DNA of 64,000 bases from Tuctoria greenei (lineage: Eukaryota; Streptophyta; Magnoliopsida; Poales; Poaceae). The position numbers and the translations under genes were made by a program. Each line of letters begins with the position of its first letter. Within the stretch, counting starts at the first letter, position 1. The notes below the pieces were generated by a model that did not search any database, was not told where the DNA came from, and worked only from the letters and a program-made list of their open reading frames with translations. The stretch covers positions 91,206,942-91,270,941 of the forward strand of contig JAYESD010000004.1 in the NCBI GenBank assembly GCA_036927565.1. The letters run 5' to 3'. Below are positions 22,653-32,822 of this stretch, piece by piece.

Positions 22653-24058
22653 TGTAAGGACCGAATGCCCAAGAGGGGGGGGGGGTGAATTGGGCTTTCT
22701 TCGAAAAATTCTAAGCAATGAAACTTAATTTCTAAAGCCCAATTCCCTATGCGACTATCTATGCATTCTAGTAGATAGAAACTTTGCGGAATATAAAATG
22801 CATAAAAGAAAGGGAAGGAGAAGGATGCAAACTCCCGAGGAGACAAGGAATTATCCCGTGGTTCGGCAAGATCGTGAGGATCTTCCTACATCCACGTTGT
22901 GGCACCCACCAAAGGGTTTTGCCACAGCCAAGTCACCGAGACAAGGGGTCTTCACTATTCCCCTCCGTTCACCTCCTTGGCAAGGTGGAGCTCAAGCCTT
23001 GTACAACTTCGACCTTCCGGGCTTCCACAAACGCCTTGGCAAGCTCCGGAAGTCTCTTCACGATTACAACACCAAGGGCACACCCTTGAGGCTCTCACAC
23101 TAACCTAGAGAGTCCACTCACCCAGAATGGTGGCACACAAGCTCTCTCTCTAGCTAGTTCTAACCTAAACCTTGGTGTAGAGATGAACGAAATGGTGTGG
23201 AAGTGATTGATCTTGGCCTTGAACACTTGTGAATGTGTGGATACTTCTGGTGATCAAGACTTTACAAAATGACAAGGTTAGGGGGTATTTATAGCCAGCC
23301 TCCCCGAAATAGCTGTTGGAAAAGTAGGCTGACAGAACTTTACTGTGAACACCGGATGATCCGATGTCTCCCCTTTAGTTATCATCGGTCAAGTTACTTT
23401 AGCTGACGTCATTGTGTCAGATATGACTGTTGTTAGACCGATGTTGATCCTGTCTTCTCATTGGATGATCCGGTGGGTCTTTCTCCAGAATTTACTCAAA
23501 CTTGATCCTTAGTGGAGTAATCGACCGATGTGTGTAAGTTTGTACATCGGATGATCCGGTGCTACACTTGGTCCAATGATCCTACAAACTGTACTGATGG
23601 ACCGATGTTGCTGAGCCATTCACATCGGATGATCCGGTGAGTACATTGTTCTGAGGTCTTCTTCTTCAGTTGAACCAACTCGACCGATGTGTACATTTCT
23701 GAAGTCATCGGTTGATCCAGTAGGTTGATTTTGTTTGCTTCGAGTTGTTTTGAGTGAATCTTTTGTGTTTTGCTCAGATGACCTCTTAGAAATTTGTTTC
23801 ATAAGCCTTTCAAATGATCTTCAAGCATTGTATGTTGTCAACTTATGGTTGAGTGACTTAGACATAAGAGCTTTCACTTCTTGTCTTTATCTCATTGATT
23901 TGATCTCAAAAGTTGATTGTATATGGGTCTCCAATGACATATTGATTTCATTTTATTGAGTGATTATGGGGACCTTGCATTCACAAATTCATTAGTAAAG
24001 TTCAATGGTTGTCATTAATCACCGAAACCGTACTTCATGGGGGGCCTAGATGCTTTCA
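22653..24058 (-). repeat. Right LTR (5' LTR) of copia-1
   Basis: Starts TGTAAGGACCG and ends GATGCTTTCA, nearly identical to 12002-13403. It carries the same palindrome cluster (about 23346-23730). The neighbouring ACAGT at 24059 closes the insertion. Confidence 0.95.
23285..23294 (-). promoter_or_regulatory. TATA box in the copia-1 5' LTR
   Basis: Minus-strand CTATAAATAC flanked by GGGGAGGCTGG, intact and in the LTR that would drive copia-1 transcription leftward. Confidence 0.7.
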
Positions 24059-24063
24059 ACAGT
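24059..24063. repeat. Target site duplication of copia-1, right copy
   Basis: ACAGT directly after the LTR end TTCA; matches 11997-12001. Confidence 0.9.
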
Positions 24064-26837
24064 GCCAATCTCGAGAAAGCCGTATAAGACGGCACCTAAA
24101 GAACTTGCAGAACTGAAAGAACAGCTGAAGGAACTTTTGAACAAGGGTTTCATTCGTCCATGTTTGTCACCTTGGGTCTGTTCTGCATTGTTAGTGGAAA
24201 AGAAGGATAAAACATTGAGACTATGTGTGGACTATCATCCACTCAATGCTGTCACTATCAAGAACAAGTATCCACTACCCCGTATCGATATTCTGTTCGA
24301 TCAGTTGGTGGGTGCTCGGGTATTATTCAAGATGGATTTTCGCTCTGGTTATCATCAGATCAGAATTCGACCAGAGGATATAGCTAAGACAGCATTCTCG
24401 ACGAGGTATGGATTATATGAGTACCTTGTCATGTCCTTCGGATTGACCAATGCATCGGCCCATTTCATGTATCTCATGAATTCGGAATTCATGCCGGACT
24501 TGGAAAAGTTTGTTGTGGTCTTCATCGATGACATCCTTGTATACTCAAAATCCAAAGAAGAACATGCACAACATTTGCACATCGTGCTTCAGCAATTGCA
24601 GGACCACAAGTTGTACGCTAAGTTCAGCAAATGTGAGTTCTGGATCAACCAAGTGCCATTTCTGGGGCACATCATCTCTGCCGAAGGGATTGCAGTTGAT
24701 CCAAGCAAGATTAAGCAAGTGCTCAAATGGATGTCTCCTAACTCTGTGCATGAATTTTGAAGTTTCCTGGGTTTAGCAGGATATTACCGAAGGCTCATCC
24801 CAAGCTTTTCCAAGATAGCTAAACCAATGACGGAACTTCTGAAGAAAGAAAAGATATATACCTAGACAAAGGAATGTGAGGAGGGTTTTCAAGCATTAGT
24901 AAAACACCTCACAACAGCACTAGTATTATCCCAACAAGACATAATTGGATCATTTGATGTTTACTGTGATGCATCTGGCATTGGCTTGGGTTCTGTATTA
25001 ATGCAAGACAGAAGGGTGATCACTTATGGATCACGACAGCTCCGGAACCATGAGCAGCATTATCCGACTCATGATCTTGAACTTGATGTCGTGGTACTAG
25101 CATAAAAGATGTGGAGCCACTATCTATGGGGCAACCTAGTACATCTCTACACCGATCACAAAAGCTTGAAGTACATCTTCACCCATAAGGATTTAAATAT
25201 GCGACAACGAAGATGGTTGGAATTAATCAAACTACGAGATTGAGATCCACTACCATCCCAGTAAGGCAAATGTAGTCGCCGATGTGTTAAGTCGAAAGTC
25301 CCATATCAATAACCTTTCTATCACCTTGATAGAGGAAGAAGAACCGAGTCTCTACTTGGTTCGTATGGGGCGCTCTACAACCTAGCCCTCATTCCTACCA
25401 TAAGGGAGGAAATTATGGAGGCTTAGAAGGAGGAAAAGGGCATATCACATATTCGTCGACGAATGAAAAAGGGGGAAATGAAGTGTTTCTGATGTGACAA
25501 TGAAGATACCATCTGGTTCAAAGACGGCATCGTAGTACCCCGCAATGTGGAACTTCAAAAGAAAATCTTGGACGAAGCTCATTTGTCCAAATATTCAATT
25601 CATCCGGGGAGTAACAAATTGTACCAAGACTTGAGAAAAAAATTTGGTGGACTCGGATGAAAAGGGAAAGAGCGAAGTATGTATCCGAATGTGATACATG
25701 TCGACGAGTGAAAGCCGGCCATCTAAATTCAGCCGGACAACTACAACCTTTACGCATACCGACCTGGAAAGGGGAAGACATCAGCATGGATTTCATTGTT
25801 GGATTAGCTCTCACCTCTCACAAGCATGACTTGGTTTGGGTGATAGTGGACCGACTCACCAAGTGGGCTCACTTTATTCCAGTCAATGTCAACTATGTGG
25901 CACGACAGTACGCAGAGTTGTATATTGCCAGAATCCTAAGCCTACACGGAGTACCCCGCACTATCATATCCGATCGTGGAACCTTGTTTGTTGCTCGATT
26001 TTGGGAGCATCTCCACGCATCCTTGGGTACCAAGTTGATTCGAAGCACAGCTTACCACCCACAGACTGATGGTCAAACGGAACGAGTAAACCAAGTGCTA
26101 GAGGATATGCTCTGCGCCTGCGCCATCCACCATGGTAAAAATTGGGATGATCATCTACCATTGGTGGAGTTTTCATACAACAATGGTTATCAGACTAGCA
26201 TCCAAATGGCACCATATGAAGCTCTTTATGGCCGGAAGTGCCGCACACCTTTGAACTGGTGTGAATCCGGTGAACGAGTAACATATGGTATAGACATGGT
26301 AAAAGAAGCCGAAGATCGAGTACGAATTATTCAAGCCAACCTCAAGGCTGCTCAATCTCGCTAGAAAAGCTATGCGGACAAACGACGTCAACCGCTTCAC
26401 TTTGATATGGGGATCACATTTACCTTCGTGTATCCCCAATGAAAGGGATTCATCGTTTCGGAGTAAAAGGAAAGCTAGCACCGCGTTTCATCAGACCATT
26501 CGCAATAAGTGAGCAGTGCAGACCTGTAGCCTATCGGCTAGAGCTGCCAACATCGCTTTCAGGGGTCCACAATGTGTTCCACATTTCACAATTGAGAAAA
26601 TGTCTCAAGGCCCCCGCGAAAGTCCGTATGGAGGATTTGGAATCTCTCCAACCAGATCTTACTTACTCTGAACATCCAACCCAGACAATTGATGAGAGGA
26701 CTCGTACCACAAGAAACCGCACCTTGCGTTTCTACAAGGTCTTGTGGGGAAACCACACCGCGGATGAAGCAACGTGGGAAAGCGAGGAATATCTTAAAGC
26801 CAATTATTCGGACTTGTTAACATCATATGTTCATTAG
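24064..26837 (+). pseudogene. pol of gypsy-1, part 2: RT, RNase H, integrase, chromodomain
   Basis: The RT resumes right after copia-1 (RKPYKTAPKELAELKEQL, DYHPLNAVTIKNKYPLPRID, catalytic FIDDILVYS near 24525). RNase H (FDVYCDASGIGLGSVLMQ) follows. Integrase has the CDTC zinc half near 25690 and a D-D-35-E core (ISMDFIVGL, IISDRGT, QTERVN). The C-terminus holds a chromodomain (LRFYKVLWGNHTADEATWE, near 26730), which places the element among chromoviruses and would steer integration to modified histones. Stops: 24758 TGA, 24863 TAG, 25103 TAA, 26362 TAG. Frameshifts lie near 25235 and 26365-26440. All catalytic motifs remain readable, so decay is moderate. Confidence 0.9.
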
Positions 26838-26887
26838 ATCTTTTCTCTTTTTACCTTCCTTTTGTAATCTCGGGACGAGATTCTTTT

Positions 26888-26900
26888 AAGGGGGGAGAAA
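26888..26900 (+). other. Polypurine tract of gypsy-1
   Basis: AAGGGGGGAGAAA immediately before TGTAAAATCCC, the start of the 3' LTR. It primes plus-strand synthesis. Confidence 0.9.
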
Positions 26901-29900
26901 TGTAAAATCCCACATTTTCCTTCATATGAGGTTCATTTGTAAGTTGGTTGTTAACCCTAATGGAGACCAATTATAGCCATGCTTATAAACTTGGTCTCAT
27001 CAAATCTCTTCTTCTACTCATGCTTAAATTTATTAACATGAGGAATGAACTTCACCAATAAACTTAGATTAATTCTTTTGACCTCTCTTCAAAGTTTGGA
27101 ATTAATTGAATAAAGATTGCTAGGTCAAATTAATATGCAGTACCAAATAGATATTCAAATTAATATAAATTGAATATATACTACTGTATATTTGTCTTTG
27201 TCAAAATTATTCAATTCGGAGGCCATAAATTTTTCTATGGTTTTCTAATATTCCAAATAGACTTCCTGCAAAGTTTCATATTTTTGAACTCCATTTACTA
27301 TTTTAATTGAGATGCTTAGAAAATTCAAACCATGTTTTGAATTGAAATTTTGAATTCTGTTCAACTAGATTGAACATCAGGATTTGAACACACTCTCATG
27401 GTCAGCATAACTTGCCTGAATTATCCTCATAGTTATACAATTTTTGGAACTCAATTGCTATTTAAATCAGTGACATCATTGAATTTCATCCAAATTCAAA
27501 TTTGAATTTGAAATTCAATTGAAACTTGCTCCAATTCAAAATCCAACTACATAATCAAATTCTAGATATTTATTTGAGCCTCCCCACAAAAATCTAGAAT
27601 TTTTGGATTAAGTTTGGTAGGAGAATTGAAGTTACAGAGAAGGGAAGTGGATAAGAGGAGGTGGGGCCCACTGTCAGCCTAAGCACTCGAGTGAAACCCA
27701 CGGGGGGGTGCTCTGTATCCAGCTCGCCCTGCTAATCGACGCCAGCAGCGCGCGACACCACGACGCGGCATGCATCCACTGTGCTGCCTGCTTGCTTGCA
27801 CCGTGGCGCGCTTCCCTCACCCCTCGGCCCCTATAAATACCCCCTTGGCCGTCGCCGTTGAGCTCCATCTCGGTTCACGCCATTTTCACCGCCTTTGTTC
27901 AATCGAGCTTTCGCTGAGGATTGACGCCGTTTCTCCCTGAGCTGTAAGTAGATAAAAGGCTTGTCACAAACTCTTCTACGTATTCTCTTTGGTCGTTGAT
28001 CGTGACATAGCTTATGCTTGACATATTTTGAAGTTTCCTAGTCGCCGTCGAGGAAGCCGCCGAGAACTTTCACTGTCTCACCATCAAACACCAGTTCTAG
28101 GCCATCTCCAGCCTCGATACTTTAGCAAAAAGGTTCGCAATCCTCTCTAGTCCACGCTTACAGAATCTAAGCTTATGACCTGAAGTGTAACTTGAATTCT
28201 TGTTCGAGAACCGAACGATTTCTCAATAGAACTGCAAAGCTTCGCGCTTAAATTCATTTCATTCTTGCAATCATCCTTTAATCTGGTTAGCGGATAGCTT
28301 CTATGTGTCCTAAAGAAGCTCCATGCCCAAAAACCCTGAAAGTTATCAACTGAGCATCTTAGATTTCAAGTTTTCGCGGCCGCCGGTTCAAAAATAGCAC
28401 TTCGCCGTTGAACTCAGCCTTGCTGGCCATTTCACCCCAAACTAAACCCCAAATCATCATCCTGATGCTCCCATGAACCTTCCCGACCTTTTCCCGAGCC
28501 TATTGAGCCATTTCCGAGCATTTCCGACGAAGGCCGAAACCCTAGCTCCACTGTCACCGTCGCGTCGTCGTCTCCGGCCATCGCCGACGTGATTGGACAC
28601 CACCATCGGCTTGCGCGGTCGATTTTAGGGTTGAGCGGTCACGGCGAGGCCAAAAGGAGGTCGACGCACCTAAGTACAGCGAAGCCCCGCCGCGGTTCCG
28701 GCGAGAAGCGCCGCCGCGTCGAGAGGTAGACGAAGGTGCGGGTCCCACGTGTCATCGACACCACTGTTGACACGGATTTGTTGTGGCTGCGCGAGTTAAT
28801 CCAGTGGCTCCCTGTGTGGCTCCATTCTGATTGGCCCGATTCAAATGAAGTGGGACCGGCCCCTTTAATTGAATTTTCCAATAGAAAAATAAATCCAAAT
28901 TCAATCCAAACTTAGAAAATCCATAACTTCCAGTAGAATTATCCAAAAATTCCCAAATAAATTTTGTTAGAAACAACATGAAGAATACTGTCCAGTGGTT
29001 CACTTGGATTTGCATGAAATGCCATTGAAATTTCTCCATAATTCAGATAAACAAAATGCTTAAAGAATTTATTCCCATAGTTCTGTTAATTGGAAAATTT
29101 CCAATTTTGGTCAGAACACTATTGTTAGTACCTTTTATCTTCAGTAAAAGTTTCAAGCTCTGTAGACTTAAAATACTAGGTTGATCCAAATTCCAAATCT
29201 CTATGTAGTTATAAATTGAGAAAAATGGAAAATCAATTTCCAGAAATTTACCCAAACTTGAAAAATCAATTTCTCCCTGTAGGAAGCTCAGAAAATTGTG
29301 AAACAAATTTTCCTAGAACCATTGAGACCCCCTCTACATGATACAGACCCTGGTAGCCATGATACAGCTCCCGAATTTCAACCAAAATTAAGAGAAAAAT
29401 ATTTCTTACTATAATTTTTGGAACAACAAACTTCCTTGATCATCTCCTGTTCTTTGCAAGAGTCTTCTCCATATTTTCTAGTATCGACCATAAAAATCCC
29501 AAAGCCAATTAAGATAATTATCTTATTTTATCCTAATATACTCACACCACCTTAAGCATAATAATTATTCACAAAATTATTTATACCTAGTATATGCATA
29601 TCGTGTAGTAGCTGAAGTCGAGGAGCAGCCGGAAGCTTTGGATGTCCAGTTGCCAGAAACTAACATAGGCTCAGACCCGCATTCAGGGAAGCTCTGGTTT
29701 GCATTTATGTTCCTTACAGTGTTTTTACAATTTTTTCATTTACCTTACGTCTTCAGATGATTGTGCATTACGTTTAAGGTGTTTGACATCCACTTGCATG
29801 ACCAATAAATCCTATGGAGTCTTGGGTAGGTCTACGGCCCGTAAGTAGACACTGCTATGCTTATGCTCGTAGGAATTCGGTAGAAGTCGAGTAGTTAGAA

Positions 29901-31154
29901 TCTACTCGCGAGATAGGAATTTTATCACACGGGAGATTTTGGAATAAGAAAATGGTTTATGAATATGAAATTGAGACCGAGTAGTGGATAGGATGCAGTG
30001 AGACGTGGTCTCACGTGTGTAGCCCTGCTTGTGTCGATTGAGAACCGTTTCATATGCGGTCCTGCTGGACAAGCTTGAATTGTACCGGCGACATACTAGA
30101 GGAATAGGCTCCAGTAAAATGATGTAGCTTGATACTGGTTTGTCGAGGCATTCCGTTCCGTTTTATAGGCGTGGGTTGAGGGCAGCAAGGTGTAAATCAG
30201 CTGGTGGGCACGTCAGAGTATGCATCACGCAGTGACCTCCTGCTCGTGGCGGATCGACCGGTTCGACATTCGAGTGTTTAGTAAAAGGTGGCCATATACT
30301 ACTAGTACTGAATTGTTATGTAGGTACTGCTGTAAGTACTCGTTGGCATTTCCGAAAGTGCATATGTGTCGTGTTGTTTCGGGTATGTTCTGATTGCAAT
30401 CACCTTCCCTTGCGGTAATAGAGTACCACTTGTTCACTGCATCGTGACACAGTAAATACTAAAGAAAGCAAGAGAATATGATACATTGGTTTACAAATTG
30501 CTTGGACAACCTTGTTTGGCTTAGAGATAGTACAATTGAATGTTTACAGTTTCCCCATACTTTACCTGTAATAGCATTATGTGATTTGTGCACGTCATAT
30601 CATCAGCAAAGCATTTCTTGTTTTACTGTGGAGTCTATGATATGCCGTGCCTGAAGAATGTCATATGCTACTTAAAAATATGAATATAAGGATCCACTTG
30701 TAGGCGAGTCCTTTATGCTATTCCTTACCTATGCTTAGTATTCATCCTTGCATATGTCTAGTGAGACGGGTTAGTCTTGCTGAGCCTTATGCCTAAGTTT
30801 ACAGTTAACGAGTTTTTGCAGATTATACAACTGATGACGGGTTTGAGGATGAGGTTGCACCCCCTACAGGGTTTACAGCCGAGTGGGAACCCTGCACGCC
30901 GCCGTGAATTGTGTGTTGCTAGTGCAAAGTATACAGGGCATGGATGACTTTGCTTTTGCATTGGTAGTGCTGAGAGCGTAGCTATGATGTATAGTTCTCT
31001 TTCCTTCCGTTAGTACTTTTAAACTTCTGTTGTGCTTTTCAATAAAGACTTAGTATTGTAAATTGTTCTCGTTCTTTTCTTGTATATTGTTGGGTGTCGC
31101 ATCACACGACACCACCCAATGAGATCCTTGGCGGTCGGGATTCTGGTGCCCACA
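26901..31154 (+). repeat. 3' LTR of gypsy-1, complete
   Basis: A 4,254-bp LTR from TGTAAAATCCC to TGCCCACA. It matches the 5' LTR from its base 75 onward, with visible substitutions and small indels (more divergent than the copia LTR pairs). No gene lies in it. It also resembles 61129-64000. Confidence 0.9.
27832..27839 (+). promoter_or_regulatory. TATA box of the gypsy-1 3' LTR
   Basis: TATAAATA within CCCCTATAAATACCCCC, about 930 bp into the LTR; intact here and mutated in the 5' LTR. Confidence 0.7.
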
Positions 31155-31609
31155 ATAGCATGTGCAAGTGAAGTCTATACTAGTTGAATGATTTCTCACA
31201 TAGGTCTATACTAGTTTGACTAGGCTCAATGTGAAAGCAAGTAGCATATGCATAAGGTTTTGTCTATGTATGGACATCATATGGCTTTGGTAGGTATTTC
31301 CAATCAATTGAGGGAAACTTAAATCTTTTTAGGATTTCTCTGGAAATCTAAGTTTTACTTTCAAACTAGGACTAGCAGCCCTATTACCAATTCTAGTCTT
31401 GCAACAACCTAGAATTAGATTAAGCTTTTGCTACCCACAACTTCCAAATTAAGGTAAAAGTATTTCAAACCAATGAAAGCAATATTCAGAGAGTAGCAAG
31501 TTGTAAACTATAGACTTAGGAAAATGAAACAGAGCAACTATTCATCATTTCATCTATGTTAATTTTAAATCATTCTTACCGCACATCTTTATTTGATGAA
31601 AGCAAATCT

Positions 31610-31660
<51 letters not shown>

Positions 31661-31990
31661 AAATGCAAGGTGGACGATGGATGGATGGAAAATAAATATG
31701 CAATGGATGATTTGAAATTAAAATGTAGTGGGTGTGATACAAGTTACCTCAAGTGGGGATCCTCCCCCAAGCTTATTCTTGATCAAGGTCTGTGATAGGG
31801 GTTGAAACCCTAACGACGGAGGTAGGCCATGAGTTGGCCTATCCTTTTTGCAGCGTGGCTTTGACAATGGAAGGTTGAGAGTTGATTGTTGTGTTGCCTC
31901 CCATTGACACCATGAGTGTGGTTGAATAGAGTGTTTCCGATGTTGATCGTCCGTACATCAGGGTCTCCATGTGTTGGGTGTGATTTTTCA
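31155..31990 (-). other. Interior of the Asp-primed element, no gene seen
   Basis: AT-rich, no coding motifs. Contains the TA microsatellite at 31613-31659. Confidence 0.5.
31613..31659. repeat. (AT)n microsatellite
   Basis: About 23 uninterrupted AT dinucleotides. A second, shorter TA run is at about 39731-39752. Confidence 0.95.
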
Positions 31991-32154
31991 TTCCTTGGCT
32001 AGGATAATGATAACCTTTAGATCCAAAGGAATGACGTGCACTCAACATACATTGAGTATGTTCGTCATTCTTTGGCTAAGGTGTATCATTTCTTTTTGCC
32101 ATAAGGGAGTGACATGTGCCCAACATGCATTGGGTATGATCAGTTGTTCCTTGG
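31991..32154. repeat. Diverged 77-79 bp tandem repeat, continued at 41583
   Basis: Units start TTCCTTGG or TTCTTTGG at 31991, 32068 and 32147, and the next at 41653. Each contains an imperfect hairpin of the type CAACATGCATTGGG. The CACTA element sits inside the third unit; without it and one TGG the spacing is again 78 bp. Confidence 0.75.
32152..32154. repeat. Target site duplication of the CACTA element, left
   Basis: TGG before CACTACAGGAA; matched by TGG at 41580-41582. Three-base duplications are the rule for CACTA elements. Confidence 0.85.
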
Positions 32155-32165
32155 CACTACAGGAA
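32155..32165 (+). repeat. Terminal inverted repeat of the CACTA element, left
   Basis: CACTACAGGAA; inverted copy at 41569-41579. Confidence 0.95.
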
Positions 32166-32640
32166 TCCCGACGATTTGCGACGGCCAGGGCCGTCGCAAA
32201 TAAGACGAATGCCGTCGCAAATAAGCTATTTTCGATGGCTTTCCTTATTTGCGACGGCTTCTAGCGGTCGCAAATATGGCGTCGCAAATAGCTTATTTGC
32301 GACAGCCTGGCCGTCGCAAGTTATTGCTGCGGGCTGGTGGGCCCCGCAAAATTATTTGCGACGGCCTAGCCGTCGCAAATTAATGCTTATTTGCGACGGC
32401 CAGGCTGTCGCAATTAAGGCCTCTATTTGCGACGGTCGGGCCGCCGCAAATAAGTTCAGAGGACAGGGCCCACGTGTCCTCCTCCGGGACCCACGACGCT
32501 ATTTGCGACGGCTAGGCCGTCGCAATTAATGCTTATTTGCGACGGCCTGGCCGTCGCAAATAACTGTGGTTTAATTGCGACGGCTTGTGTCCTTATTTGC
32601 GACGGTACTGTATAAAAAGCCGTCGCAAATAAGGTTTTTT
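32166..32640. repeat. Left subterminal repeat array of the CACTA element
   Basis: About 20 copies of TTTGCGACGGC or its complement GCCGTCGCAAAT, often paired head to head around a short spacer. Such arrays are binding sites for the TNPA-type protein in En/Spm elements. Confidence 0.9.
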
Positions 32641-32822
32641 ATTTTTTTTTTAAAAACGGAAAATACTACCCGGCTCGATGGCCAGAATCACAACAAACAC
32701 AATATAGACAATATACAGAGTATATACACAGCATACACAAATATCATCACAATCACAAACTAAAATTCCGATACATCTCACATCGTCATCAACAAAGTAA
32801 ATAAAAGGGCTCACTTGCCCAT

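Larger units (their letters stand above)
12002..24058 (-). mobile_element. Ty1/copia Sirevirus-like retrotransposon 'copia-1', complete, minus strand
   Basis: Two 1.4-kb LTRs bounded by TG..CA, a perfect 5-bp target duplication ACAGT, a PBS next to the right LTR and a PPT next to the left LTR define a complete insertion of 12,057 bp. Reading leftward on the minus strand: gag with zinc knuckles and coiled coil, pol in copia order (protease, integrase, RT, RNase H), a spacer with palindromic repeats, and a third ORF. That layout is typical of Sireviruses (SIRE/Maximus lineage). It lies inside gypsy-1 pol and is therefore younger. Gag lacks its N-terminus, and pol has a protease active-site change and a stop at the integrase catalytic Glu, so it is not autonomous. 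Confidence 0.95.
2801..31154 (+). mobile_element. Ty3/gypsy chromovirus (Tekay/Del-like), 'gypsy-1', with nested copia-1
   Basis: Two long direct repeats (2801-6996 and 26901-31154) flank a PBS at 7001, an extra ORF, gag with a zinc knuckle, protease, RT, RNase H, integrase, a C-terminal chromodomain and a polypurine tract. This order and the chromodomain define a chromovirus. The 4.2-kb LTRs and the extra ORF before gag fit the Tekay/Del group as described for rice RIRE3/RIRE8 (family knowledge). Without the 12-kb copia-1 insertion it would be about 16.3 kb. The 5' LTR has lost its outer 74 bp and joins a different element, so no target duplication can be read; the 3' LTR is followed by ATAGC. 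Pol has several stops and shifts. Confidence 0.9.

Noticed and set aside
31556..31795. 79-codon ORF with an Ile-Tyr run
   Set aside because: The run is the (AT)n microsatellite; the rest has no motif.
32166..32640. Regularly repeated TTTGCGACGGC units that superficially resemble a CRISPR array
   Set aside because: Units are inverted as well as direct, spacing is irregular, and they lie directly inside a CACTA terminal repeat, where subterminal binding sites belong.
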